DNA of 15,534 nt. Origin: PVC group bacterium (GTDB lineage Bacteria > Verrucomicrobiota > Kiritimatiellia > SS1-B-03-39 > UBA6053). This document shows, in pieces, positions 7,060 to 14,694 of this stretch. A program made the position numbers and the translations under genes. Every line of letters starts with the position of its first letter. Position 1 is the stretch's first letter. The notes below the pieces were generated by a model that saw nothing but the letters and a program-made list of their open reading frames with translations, did no database searches and was not told where the DNA came from. Where the stretch lies: NCBI GenBank assembly GCA_003565815.1, contig PXAS01000363.1, positions 1 through 15,534 on the forward strand. The letters run 5' to 3'.

Positions 7060-7953
7060 ATGGATCATTCCACCAGCTCCCCCCCCCGTCCCCGTTTCTC
7101 CGAAGACCCCATGGAAATGAAAATCTTCGGCGTCAACGCCTGCCGCGCCTTTTTCGAGCATCGTCCCGAGCAAATCGTGCGCGCGTACTTCGCCGAAGAT
7201 GTCGCCTACCGCTTCGGCTACGTCATGAAAGCCTGCGCCCAGGCCCGCAAGGCCTACCGCATCATCGACACCTTCGAGATGGACAAAATCGCGGAAACCA
7301 AAAGCCATCAGGGCATTTGCTTTCTGGTCAAAAAAACCGAACCCTTCACCATCAAGGAATATCTCGAAGCGTCCATTGACCTGGACACCGACTGCATTGT
7401 GGCCCTCGAACGTTTGGGCAATCCCCACAACGTCGGGTCCATTCTCCGCACCTGTGCCCATTTCGGCGTCGAAGGCCTCCTCGTCAGCGACGCCGTCATC
7501 GCCCAATCCGGTCCCGCCATCCGCGGCGCCGAAGGCGGAGCGGAATTCGTGCAGTTCGTGGACGCCGGACGCATCAGCGACGCCCTCCCCATCTTCAAAG
7601 CCGCCGGTTACACCGTCGTCGGCACCAGCAGCCATCAGGGTGAAAACCTCTACACCACCGAACTGCCCGACAAAATGCTCCTGATGATGGGGCCGGAATC
7701 CAGCGGTCTCAGCGACTTCCTCGTCGATGACGCCGACCTCATGATCAAAATCCCCGGCTCCGAGAGCGTCGAAAGCCTCAACGTCGCCACCGCAACCGGC
7801 ATTGTCCTCGGCGAATATTGGCGGCAAAAGGAATTTGAACCCGGACAAGCCATCGCCCCCGCCGAAGACGACGGCCCCATTTTCGAGGGCCTCGAAAATG
7901 ACGAGGACGATGACCTGAGCGACGATGACCTGAGCGACGATTACGAGGACTGA
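7060..7953 (+). CDS. SpoU/TrmH-family RNA 2'-O-methyltransferase
   Basis: This SAM-dependent SPOUT enzyme (297 residues) would methylate a ribose 2'-OH in tRNA or rRNA. The three SpoU motifs are clear: NPHNVGSILR (121-130), GPESSGLS (211-218) and SESVESLNVATATGI (234-248). Residues about 18-105 resemble the small substrate-binding domain that precedes SpoU domains. The C-terminus (about 270-297) is a highly acidic tail not typical of the fold, partly made by a 15-bp tandem duplication. The ATG at 7060 is supported by GAGG (7050-7053) six bases upstream. A second in-frame ATG at 7111 would begin closer to the conserved part but lacks a good ribosome site. Substrate and exact subfamily cannot be read from the sequence. 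Confidence 0.88.
   Translation: MDHSTSSPPRPRFSEDPMEMKIFGVNACRAFFEHRPEQIVRAYFAEDVAYRFGYVMKACAQARKAYRIIDTFEMDKIAETKSHQGICFLVKKTEPFTIKEYLEASIDLDTDCIVALERLGNPHNVGSILRTCAHFGVEGLLVSDAVIAQSGPAIRGAEGGAEFVQFVDAGRISDALPIFKAAGYTVVGTSSHQGENLYTTELPDKMLLMMGPESSGLSDFLVDDADLMIKIPGSESVESLNVATATGIVLGEYWRQKEFEPGQAIAPAEDDGPIFEGLENDEDDDLSDDDLSDDYED
7906..7935 (+). repeat. 15-bp tandem duplication coding an acidic tail
   Basis: GACGATGACCTGAGC occurs twice in perfect tandem (7906-7920 and 7921-7935), followed by a six-base start of a third copy. It encodes repeated Asp-Asp-Leu-Ser-Asp at the C-terminus of the methyltransferase. Being a multiple of three, copy-number changes would keep the frame and alter only tail length. 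Confidence 0.85.
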
Positions 7954-7987
7954 GTTCGCCCCCCACCTCCCCGCATCGGGTGCGCCC

Positions 7988-8728
7988 TTGCCCCTGACCC
8001 ACGCCCAACGCAAATCCATTGTCGCCCTGCACCGCAAAAAAGAGCGGCTCCGGGAACGGAAGTTTTTGGTGGAGGGCGTCAAGGGGGTTGCCGACCTCTT
8101 GGCCTCGGACTGGCAAGTGGCCCAACTCGTGGCCACCCCCGCCTGGCAGGCACCGGACCATCCGGACCTGCCCCCCGTCCTCGAAGTCAGTCAAGACGAA
8201 CTGCAACGCGTGTCCGCCCTCGACACCGCCCAACAGGTCCTCGCCGTTGTACATATGCCCGGCGAGAGCGTCGAATCCGACACGGTCTATCACGGCGGAC
8301 GAGTCCTGGCGCTCGACGACATCCAGGACCCCGGAAACCTCGGCACCCTCCTGCGGTTGGCGGATTGGTTTGCCCTGGACGCGCTCGTCTGCTCGCCCGG
8401 CACCGTGGACCGCTTCAACCCCAAAGTCGTGCAAGCCTCCATGGGCTCCCTCTTCCGGGTCCGCGTCCAAACCGCCTCCCTTCCCGAATTTTTGAGGAAC
8501 CTGCCCCCGGACACCTGGGCGGCCGGCGCGTTTTTAGAGGGCGACAACCTCTACAAAACCCCCTTGCCCGATCAAGGCGTTCTCGTGCTCGGCAATGAAA
8601 GCCAAGGCATCCGCCCCGAAACCGAAGCCCGCTTGCCCCTCCGCCTCCACATCCCCCGCCGCGGCCAAGCCGAATCCCTCAATGTCGCCACCGCCGCCGC
8701 CATCTTCTGCTCCGAATGGACCCGCTAG
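7988..8728 (+). CDS. Second SpoU/TrmH-family RNA 2'-O-methyltransferase
   Basis: This 246-residue SPOUT methyltransferase differs from its neighbour. It begins with the pattern of the TrmH-like substrate-binding domain (THAQRKSIVALHRKKERLRERKF, then VEGVKGV) and has SpoU motifs DPGNLGTLLR (114-123), LGNESQGI (201-208) and AESLNVATAAAI (228-239). It is expected to 2'-O-methylate rRNA or tRNA using SAM. The start is taken as TTG at 7988 because the conserved N-terminus begins there and no ATG or GTG lies upstream in frame. The ribosome site is weak. It lies 34 bases after the previous methyltransferase gene and is probably cotranscribed with it. The two share the fold but little sequence outside the motifs, so a recent tandem duplication is unlikely. 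Confidence 0.87.
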   Translation: MPLTHAQRKSIVALHRKKERLRERKFLVEGVKGVADLLASDWQVAQLVATPAWQAPDHPDLPPVLEVSQDELQRVSALDTAQQVLAVVHMPGESVESDTVYHGGRVLALDDIQDPGNLGTLLRLADWFALDALVCSPGTVDRFNPKVVQASMGSLFRVRVQTASLPEFLRNLPPDTWAAGAFLEGDNLYKTPLPDQGVLVLGNESQGIRPETEARLPLRLHIPRRGQAESLNVATAAAIFCSEWTR

Positions 8729-8888
8729 TACCCTGTAAACCATAAATCTTCAAATGGGACCGTGAGATTCCGAGTGGATTTGTGCCCCGAAAAAGATTCG
8801 AGTCTTCCGAAGGAAGATGATACAAAAAAGCGTGTATATTTCTGATTATTCATTTATCTTCAATGACTTGGAGAAATGTTTTTTTTAC

Positions 8889-9024
8889 CCTGCGGATGCT
8901 TCGCCGTCCTGCAGATCGTTTTTGGGGAAGGGAACCCCGCGAATGGCTATGCCGTCCCGCGAATCATTTGTCGTTTCCAGTGGGATTCCGACGATGATCC
9001 GCAGTCCAGCGAAGCATCCGCAGG
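8889..9024. repeat. Imperfect 29-bp inverted repeat
   Basis: The left arm (8889-8917) and right arm (8996-9024) are reverse complements. The outer 16 bases match perfectly (CCTGCGGATGCTTCGC at 8889-8904 with its complement at 9009-9024), and the inner 13 match at nine positions. The arms enclose 78 bases with no recognisable gene. This could be a miniature mobile element remnant or a structured RNA. Neither a transposase nor a clear target duplication is visible. Confidence 0.7.
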
Positions 9025-9154
9025 ATCAACTCCATTTTTATTTTTTCATCTCTTATTTCACAACTCCCAGTCCATCAGCGGGTCCCTGAAGGGATTGGCG
9101 GGGTTTTATGCCGGTTTTTTACGGAAGACCATGCGACGGTTTGTTTTTAAATCT

Positions 9155-9184
9155 CAAAAAATCAGCCGTAGGGCCGCGATTTTT
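9155..9184 (-). terminator. Candidate intrinsic terminator of the helicase operon
   Basis: Read on the minus strand just after the UvrD-like gene stop, the sequence has an AAAATC...GATTTT outer stem, an inner GCC-CTAC-GGC stem-loop and then a run of T. The inner stem is interrupted by a small bulge. The A and T tracts on both sides make it possibly bidirectional, so it could also stop the methyltransferase transcript. Confidence 0.4.
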
Positions 9185-9189
9185 CGTGA

Positions 9190-11130
9190 TTAGGGTTTCG
9201 CGGAACTCAAGGGGTTCAAGTCTCCAGGAATCGGTCCTTTAAATGTAATAAAAAGGCATTGCCCGGCCCGGGTAATTGCCGTGTAGAGTCTCTTGGTATT
9301 CTGGCGGATACGATCTACCCGTTCTTCTTCGGAAATGCGGAGCGCCTGCTCCTGCTCGTAGAGTTCGTGCGCACCCAGCAAAAACACATTGCGGCTCTCC
9401 AACCCGGTGGCGGCATCAAGCGACAAAACCCGAAACGCCTCGGCATGATCCCTGTCACGGCGGGGATCCACGGCTTTGTCCTCTCCAAAATGCTGCTGCA
9501 GGCGCGAAAGACATTGCCGGGCCCCCCGGGAACTGCAATGGATAATCAGCACATCGCATGCACGGCCTCCGCTGTCAAGATAGGCCGTCAATTCATTGAC
9601 CACCTTTGTGATTTCGTCATGCGGGGACCGCACCGGGATCAAAAATGGCAGGGGCCCTTTGGGTAAGTGGCTCAGGTCGGTTGCCAAAATCGCATCGGTA
9701 TCCTCAGGCTGACGGCGGCGATAAAACATGCTGGCAAAATCCAAAATTTCCCGGGTGGTACGGTAACTCCGGTCCAGGCGGGCGATGCGGCCGCGGACAT
9801 CAAACCCCAACCCGCGCCAGGACTGCCGCCTGCGCAGAAAACCCTGGGTCGGATCCGCCGCCAGAAAAAGCTGTCCGTGTTCCGCTTCAAGCCCGGCCTG
9901 CAAAAGATCAAACCAGATCGGCGCGCAAAATTGCGTCTCATCCACAAAAATCGCATCATACTGCCGCCGCATGGCCCGCCGCCCCTGATCAAGCCGATGC
10001 CACAAACGCAGGGGCACATCGTGCCAGTCGATGACCCGGTCATGCGTCAGTGCGTTTTGATAGGCCTCCACCGCATCATACATCTGCTCCCGCTGACTGG
10101 TCTGCAACGAAAAACCCTGTCCGACTCTGGGCAATGCCAAATATGCGGACCGGTCCGGCAGCCCCAGGTCTTTCAGCCAGCCAATCTCACGGGCAAGCTG
10201 CTCTTCGGTCAGGTTGGTGTCAGCCAGATGAACCCTGTGCGCACGATGGATGTACGCCTTGCGGTCAAATTCAGAAATCGGCTCGATCCAGGGACCAAAC
10301 TCCGGGCAACGCCCGAACCAGCGCATGAACGTCGAAAATTCCACACCCTTCGCATCCTCCGGATTCAAGTGCGCGTACCGAATCAGAAGATCTCCGGCCA
10401 ACGCTTTGTTGTGCGTCAGCACCAGGGCGCGCCGAATCCGTTTCGGAAAAAAATTCCGCAACATTCGCAAACGGTACAGGAGCACCAGACTCTTGCCGCT
10501 GCCCGCGACTCCCGAGACCACTTGGGCCTGTTGTTCGGTCGCAATCCGCTCCTGAGCGGGGGGAAGCAGCAAATCACGCTTCATCGCCTCCTCCTGGGCG
10601 GCATCCAGCAGAAATCCGGTGAATTGCGGCGACAGCACCTGCGCCCCTTCCCGTACAGTGAGCTGCGGCGCGACCTGAACCTCCGGACAAAAGGTTGCCA
10701 ATGCTTTTTCTTTCGCCACCACGCCGACATCCTCAAGCCGCGTCATCAACCAAAGCGCATCACGCCAGAGTACCGATCCATCAGGACCCGATTTTACATT
10801 CCGACAGGCTGTGACATAGGGAATTCCGGCGGCACGCACCCGCGCAAGCGCCTGATCAAGCGAGCGCCCCTCGGGAGCGCCTGAAAGCCCAAGATCCTGT
10901 TCGCCCTGACGCCAGGCCAGAATCCTTTCCGCAGCATCCTCCCACACCCAAATCCCAAGCAAGGCATCCCCCTGATTCAGCAGAAGATGCGGATGATCTT
11001 CCCCGGCCTCTGGCGTAAGCATCACCCGGACCACCACATCCTCGGAAAGCTGTTTGCGGCAGGCCCTCGCAAGCAGCGCCACCGCTTTGGACAGACCCGG
11101 AACCGGATGACTGGGCAGAACCCGTGCCAT
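9190..11130 (-). CDS. UvrD-like superfamily 1 helicase
   Basis: This 646-residue ATP-dependent DNA helicase or translocase has Walker A GVAGSGKS (207-214), LVLTHNKALAG (motif Ia region, 236-246), Walker B FVDETQ (395-400), DPTQGF (426-431), SYRTTREIL (455-463), TGLES (575-579) and the motif VI region RLYTAITRA (614-622). DETQ replaces the common DEAQ. The motor resembles the helicase half of NERD-nuclease/UvrD proteins. The first 185 residues are unassigned; they could be a degenerate NERD-like domain, but the ExK nuclease motif is not visible. The ATG shares one base with the stop of the upstream helicase gene (TAATG), so translation is probably coupled. It may act in DNA repair or phage/plasmid defence, but no specific system is recognised. 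Confidence 0.85.
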   Translation of the reverse strand: MARVLPSHPVPGLSKAVALLARACRKQLSEDVVVRVMLTPEAGEDHPHLLLNQGDALLGIWVWEDAAERILAWRQGEQDLGLSGAPEGRSLDQALARVRAAGIPYVTACRNVKSGPDGSVLWRDALWLMTRLEDVGVVAKEKALATFCPEVQVAPQLTVREGAQVLSPQFTGFLLDAAQEEAMKRDLLLPPAQERIATEQQAQVVSGVAGSGKSLVLLYRLRMLRNFFPKRIRRALVLTHNKALAGDLLIRYAHLNPEDAKGVEFSTFMRWFGRCPEFGPWIEPISEFDRKAYIHRAHRVHLADTNLTEEQLAREIGWLKDLGLPDRSAYLALPRVGQGFSLQTSQREQMYDAVEAYQNALTHDRVIDWHDVPLRLWHRLDQGRRAMRRQYDAIFVDETQFCAPIWFDLLQAGLEAEHGQLFLAADPTQGFLRRRQSWRGLGFDVRGRIARLDRSYRTTREILDFASMFYRRRQPEDTDAILATDLSHLPKGPLPFLIPVRSPHDEITKVVNELTAYLDSGGRACDVLIIHCSSRGARQCLSRLQQHFGEDKAVDPRRDRDHAEAFRVLSLDAATGLESRNVFLLGAHELYEQEQALRISEEERVDRIRQNTKRLYTAITRAGQCLFITFKGPIPGDLNPLSSAKP

Positions 11131-12818
11131 TAGATGCGGAGCGCCTCCGACGCGTCAAACAGACTTCGCCATACCGCCCGCAGCCTCCCCATCTCCCCGA
11201 AAAGGGGCGTCTCCAGCAAAACGGGGTGCGCAAAAAGAATGACCCCGCCACGGGCCCGGGTGACGGCAACATTCAATTTATTCGGATGAAACAGATGCTC
11301 TGCCAGCCTTGTCACCCGTTTCGGCGAATCCACCCCGGCGGCATACAGCACCACATTGCATTCCTGACCCTGCATCCGCTCCACCGTATCCACCTTCAAT
11401 ACAAGCCCCTCTTTGCGCAGACCCGCCCGTATGGCCCGGGCATGTGACCGGAACGGGGAAAGAACCGCAAGATCATCCGGCGCATGTCCCTCCCGACGGA
11501 TCAGCTGAACAACCGTCCGGACAACCCTGGCCACTTCATCCTCCAAAGAGTCGGTGCAAATTTTGAAGCGCCTTCCCGTCATGGACCGGAAGGGCAAAGG
11601 CGCCTGCAGTGTGGCCTCATGGGCCGAGAGCCGTTTTTCATAAAACTGCTCGCTGGGCCACTCACAAAGTGCCGGATGCATGCGGTAGGTCACATTCAGC
11701 ATCGAGTGCATGTCCGAAAGCGGAATCCGCTGCAGCACACTCCGGTCCACACAGGTGGAGAGCGGACAGGAGACCTGAATCGGCGGCAATTGGCAGTCAT
11801 CCCCGAACAGAAGCACCCTCCGTGCTTTCAGCATGGCCATCAACGCCAACGGCAGGGTAACCTGACTGGCTTCATCGATCAGCAGCGTATCGCATTCCCA
11901 GTCCCGCAGCCGCTGAGTCATCCCCAAAAAGGGCGTGGCGCCAATCGCATACCCGCCGGGTTCATCACAAAGCGGACTGTTGCCCATGAACTCATACAAA
12001 TCAATTCCCTCGGGCACTTCATTTTTGATGTCGGTAATCCGGGCGAGTTTCGCATCCGGCGCGATTTTACGCACCGCAGAAAGCGCATGATTAATCGCCC
12101 GATGCGTCAGCGCACTCACCCAAACCCGCTCGCCCCGCTCCACCAGCGACCGCACCACCTCGGCCAGCACCCGGGTTTTTCCCGTGCCCGGGGGACCCTG
12201 CACATAATACGCGTCAGAGCAGGCCAGGCAGGAGGCAAACGCATCCGCCTGCGCCTCGTTCAGCCCACGCTCCTCCGCGAGATCCAGCGCCTCATCATAA
12301 AGATGCCCCTCGACCCGCAACCGCAGATCCCCCAGCAGCATCGGCAGAATCCGATTCCGCCCCGTATCCGAAGTCGCACATTCCTCCAACGCCTTGAGAT
12401 AAAACGCGGTGAGATCCAAATACGCCGGATCGGCAATCAAAGGTGCGGACGCCTCGAAAAGTTTGTCGGGATTCCTATCCGCTCGAATCTGCAGCGCGTC
12501 AGAACCCTCGTGCACAATCGTGACGTCCAGCCCGTCCGCATCCCCCATGAAACCCGTATGAATCCGCAGCAAATCCCCTTCCCGATAGCGGGAAAATCTC
12601 AAATCAGCTTCAATTCGCAGACGTTTGGAATTTTGAATACGGGAAAGCCGGACCGGTGAAAGCGTCCAGCCGCTGGCAATTCGCTCATGCAAAGGCTTTT
12701 GCAGAAACGCCTCACGGTCACTCCGGACCCGGGAATCCTCCCGGCGCACTTCCCGCTCCAGAAGCTCCAACAGAGCTTCCGAGCGCTTTGATGCTTCAAG
12801 GGTATCCTCCTCATCCAT
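11130..12818 (-). CDS. Upf1-like superfamily 1B helicase
   Basis: This 562-residue SF1B (AAA_11/AAA_12, Upf1/Dna2-type) helicase has a Q-motif-like LNEAQADAF (187-195), Walker A GPPGTGKT (208-215), SALTHRAIN (235-243), Walker B LIDEAS (313-318), GDDCQLPP (339-346), TYRMHP (377-382), VERMQGQE (479-486) and NVAVTRAR (516-523). All motor motifs look intact, so it should be an active 5'-3' type helicase on DNA or RNA. Residues 1-180 are an N-terminal region with a small beta-rich segment (about 45-120) that I cannot name. AAGG stands only one base before the start at 12818, so the ribosome site is poorly spaced. It is the first gene of a two-helicase operon. Confidence 0.87.
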   Translation of the reverse strand: MDEEDTLEASKRSEALLELLEREVRREDSRVRSDREAFLQKPLHERIASGWTLSPVRLSRIQNSKRLRIEADLRFSRYREGDLLRIHTGFMGDADGLDVTIVHEGSDALQIRADRNPDKLFEASAPLIADPAYLDLTAFYLKALEECATSDTGRNRILPMLLGDLRLRVEGHLYDEALDLAEERGLNEAQADAFASCLACSDAYYVQGPPGTGKTRVLAEVVRSLVERGERVWVSALTHRAINHALSAVRKIAPDAKLARITDIKNEVPEGIDLYEFMGNSPLCDEPGGYAIGATPFLGMTQRLRDWECDTLLIDEASQVTLPLALMAMLKARRVLLFGDDCQLPPIQVSCPLSTCVDRSVLQRIPLSDMHSMLNVTYRMHPALCEWPSEQFYEKRLSAHEATLQAPLPFRSMTGRRFKICTDSLEDEVARVVRTVVQLIRREGHAPDDLAVLSPFRSHARAIRAGLRKEGLVLKVDTVERMQGQECNVVLYAAGVDSPKRVTRLAEHLFHPNKLNVAVTRARGGVILFAHPVLLETPLFGEMGRLRAVWRSLFDASEALRI

Positions 12819-12853
12819 ACCTTCACGTAATCATTTCAATTGGAAACCGCAAG

Positions 12854-12882
12854 CTTACATGTTTGGTTTGGAAGCATTGCAA
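12854..12882 (-). promoter_or_regulatory. Candidate promoter of the helicase operon
   Basis: On the minus strand TTGCAA (12882-12877) and TGTAAG (12859-12854) are 17 bases apart, each matching four of six sigma70 consensus positions. Transcription would start about 30 bases before the helicase ATG. The -35 hexamer lies inside the 27-bp dispersed repeat, so the repeat itself may provide or modulate the promoter. Confidence 0.35.
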
Positions 12883-12912
12883 CAGGTATTTCTCATTCGG
12901 TATTTCTCATTC
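12872..12912. repeat. 27-bp dispersed repeat plus 14-bp partial copy
   Basis: Bases 12872-12898 start AAGCATTGCAACAGG, end TTTCTCATTC and are identical to 15404-15430. The last 14 bases (GGTATTTCTCATTC) are repeated immediately at 12899-12912. The copies near 15304-15438 show the same kind of tail reduplication, which links the two loci. Flanking sequence is unrelated. Confidence 0.9.
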
Positions 12913-12981
12913 GCCATTCCCCCAAATCCCCTCAAATAGTGTCACGATTCACTCGAAACGGTACTAAACAACATTATTAAT

Positions 12982-12995
12982 CAAAGTAAACTTTG
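12982..12995. promoter_or_regulatory. Perfect dyad upstream of the ATPase gene
   Basis: CAAAGT and ACTTTG form a perfect 6-bp inverted repeat with a two-base centre, 38 bases before the ATPase start. It sits between two copies of GGTACTRAAC. An operator is a reasonable guess; the binding protein is unknown. Confidence 0.35.
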
Positions 12996-13033
12996 CTTAT
13001 TGACATATACAAAACAAATGGTACTGAACCTGT

Positions 13034-14488
13034 ATGCTTGAAATCTCTCAGAATGACATTGAGAAACGCCTCGCCTTCGACAATCCGTGGTGGGAAGGCG
13101 AATCGGATGATGGTATCAGCTATCAGGACCTGCCCAAGCGGCACTACTTTGACCCTTTCTACCGCCTGGTCAGCAACCGGGGGGTGAACCGGGCGGTGAT
13201 TCTCATGGGTCCCCGCCGGGTGGGGAAGACCGTGATGCTGTTTCAGACCATACAGCGGCTGCTGCAGGAGGGCGTGGAGGGCAACAGCATCCTGTTTCTG
13301 TCCCTGGAAACCCCGATCTACACCGATACCGCACTGGAACGCTTTGTCCTCAATTTCCAGGAAAAATTCGGCCACAAACCCGTAACGCCCCTGACCATCG
13401 TCTTCGACGAGATTCAGTACCTGAAAGACTGGGAGGTGCACCTCAAATCGCTTGTGGACAGTTTTCCCCAGATCCGTTTCATTGCATCCGGATCCGCCGC
13501 GGCCGCGCTTCGTTTGAAAAGCCGGGAATCCGGCGCCGGACGGTTCACCGAATTTCTGCTGCCGCCCCTGACCTTTGCCGAATACCTTGATTTTGTGGGG
13601 CGGGAGGATGAACTCATCGAGCTTGTGAATGAAAATGAGTTCAGACCCACCGACATCCATGCCCTCAACGATGAGTTTCTCAACTACCTGAACTACGGGG
13701 GGTATCCCGAAGCGGTTTTCAACAAAACCGTGCGCGACCAAAGCTCCCGGTTTATCAAGAGTGACATTATCGACAAAGTCCTCCTGCGAGATCTGCCCCA
13801 GCTGTATGGCATCCGGGACATTCAGGAATTAAACCGGTTATTTACCACATTGGCGTACAACACCGGAAACGAAGTCACCTTGGAAGGGCTCTCAAAATCT
13901 TCCGGTGTGGCCAAGGCCACCCTGGGGCGGTATCTGGAATATCTGGAGGCTGCGTTTCTCATTCGCCGGGTCCACCGCATCGACCAGAACGCCAAGCACT
14001 TTCAGCGCGCCACGTCATTCAAAGTTTACCTCACCAATCCCTCCATGCGCGCCGCGCTGTTCGGATCGCCGGCGGAGGATGACCAGACCATGGGTTCCTT
14101 GGCCGAAACCGCCTTGTTTGCGCAGTGGTTTCATGATCCGAATAGGACCGAACGAATTTATTACGCCCGGTGGGCCACGGGTGAGATCGATCTGGTGCAT
14201 TTACAGGGTGCGAGTCAAAAACCCTTGAATGCCACCGAGGTCAAATGGACCGACCGCCCCGCCCGCGACCGGAAAATGCTGCGTCATCTCCAGGCCTTTC
14301 ATGACCGCCACCCCAGTTTAAAAGGTTGCCAAGTCACTACCCGTACGGTGTATGATCAGATCAAAATGGAAAACGGACTCACCGTCCGAATGCTCCCCAC
14401 CAGCATGGAGGTCTATGAGGTCGGCAAGATGCTGACCGAATTACGGGGAGACAAGGCGGACATGGATTTGGGGAAGGTGGGGGAATGA
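13034..14488 (+). CDS. AAA_14/DUF4143-type ATPase with PD-(D/E)XK-like C-terminus
   Basis: This 484-residue protein has Walker A GPRRVGKT (59-66), Walker B VFDEIQ (123-128) and a sensor-like ASGSAA (151-156) in an AAA_14 domain. A winged-helix segment follows (about 281-313, LEGLSKSSGVAKATLGRYLEYLE), then a DUF4143 region. The C-terminal part keeps the nuclease-like pattern Glu358, EIDLV (Asp386) and TEVKW (Glu402, Lys404). Such ATPases are very common and mobile in bacteria and archaea; their function is poorly understood, with defence or selfish-element roles suggested. No Shine-Dalgarno precedes the ATG at 13034, so translation may be weak or leaderless. It diverges from the helicase operon. 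Its stop lies inside a small duplication. Confidence 0.85.
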   Translation: MLEISQNDIEKRLAFDNPWWEGESDDGISYQDLPKRHYFDPFYRLVSNRGVNRAVILMGPRRVGKTVMLFQTIQRLLQEGVEGNSILFLSLETPIYTDTALERFVLNFQEKFGHKPVTPLTIVFDEIQYLKDWEVHLKSLVDSFPQIRFIASGSAAAALRLKSRESGAGRFTEFLLPPLTFAEYLDFVGREDELIELVNENEFRPTDIHALNDEFLNYLNYGGYPEAVFNKTVRDQSSRFIKSDIIDKVLLRDLPQLYGIRDIQELNRLFTTLAYNTGNEVTLEGLSKSSGVAKATLGRYLEYLEAAFLIRRVHRIDQNAKHFQRATSFKVYLTNPSMRAALFGSPAEDDQTMGSLAETALFAQWFHDPNRTERIYYARWATGEIDLVHLQGASQKPLNATEVKWTDRPARDRKMLRHLQAFHDRHPSLKGCQVTTRTVYDQIKMENGLTVRMLPTSMEVYEVGKMLTELRGDKADMDLGKVGE

Positions 14489-14511
14489 CGCATGGAGGAA
14501 TGACGCATGAC
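14482..14511 (+). repeat. 15-bp tandem duplication over the ATPase stop codon
   Basis: GGAATGACGCATGGA (14482-14496) is followed directly by GGAATGACGCATGAC (14497-14511), identical over the first 13 bases. The TGA stop of the ATPase gene lies in the first copy and an identical TGA lies in the second. The gene end therefore looks eroded or copied, and the duplicated stop would preserve the protein end. Confidence 0.75.
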
Positions 14512-14610
14512 GAGTGGAAAGACGTAGCTCGGCAGTCCCTGCCGATGAAGAATGGTCAGAGGGTAGCATCGCCGCCAATGGGATGCTGGAATTTACGGGT
14601 ATAAGACTCC

Positions 14611-14672
14611 TAATCGTAATCGTAATCGGATCCCCACCTTCCCGGCTTGAGTACGATTACCAGCACGATTAC
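14611..14672. repeat. TAATCG triplet repeat and complementary CGATTAC copies
   Basis: TAATCG is repeated three times (14611-14628). CGATTAC, which is complementary to the repeat register, occurs at 14654-14660 and 14666-14672. The two parts could fold into a slipped stem enclosing about 25 bases. No gene relates to it. Confidence 0.6.
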
Positions 14673-14694
14673 GCGTACGCCCCCTGCCCCCACC

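Larger units (their letters stand above)
8729..9189. other. 461-bp gene-free stretch between convergent genes
   Basis: This stretch separates the + strand methyltransferases from the minus-strand helicase operon. Short frames exist but none has a recognisable protein or a good ribosome site. It contains a small perfect hairpin (8803-8808 with 8812-8817, TCTTCC/GGAAGA), a large inverted repeat (8889-9024) and a terminator-like hairpin near 9155-9184. T-rich runs and lower GC set it apart from the genes on the left. Confidence 0.6.
12819..13033. promoter_or_regulatory. Divergent intergenic region with repeats and dyad
   Basis: This AT-rich 215-bp gap lies between the divergent helicase and ATPase genes. 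From left to right it holds a minus-strand promoter candidate (12854-12882), the 27-bp repeat (12872-12898) with a 14-bp partial copy (12899-12912), a direct repeat GGTACTRAAC (12960-12969 and 13020-13029) and a perfect dyad CAAAGT-AA-ACTTTG (12982-12995). A TTGACA (13000-13005) lies 28 bases before the ATPase start, without a convincing -10. Coordinated control of both genes from this region is plausible. Confidence 0.5.

Noticed and set aside
5344..8136. Open frame of 930 codons on the minus strand
   Set aside because: It runs antisense to serA and both methyltransferases and encodes a low-complexity Gly/Asp/Val/His-rich product. It results from GC-rich codon bias of the genes on the other strand.
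8817..9193. Small overlapping + strand frames of 90-105 codons
   Set aside because: They lack ribosome sites and recognisable sequence, run across the inverted repeat, and have T-rich non-coding character.
9667..12659. Long + strand frames of about 400 codons opposite the helicases
   Set aside because: They are antisense to genes with clear helicase motifs, and their products are Arg/Pro/Gln-rich without any recognisable domain.
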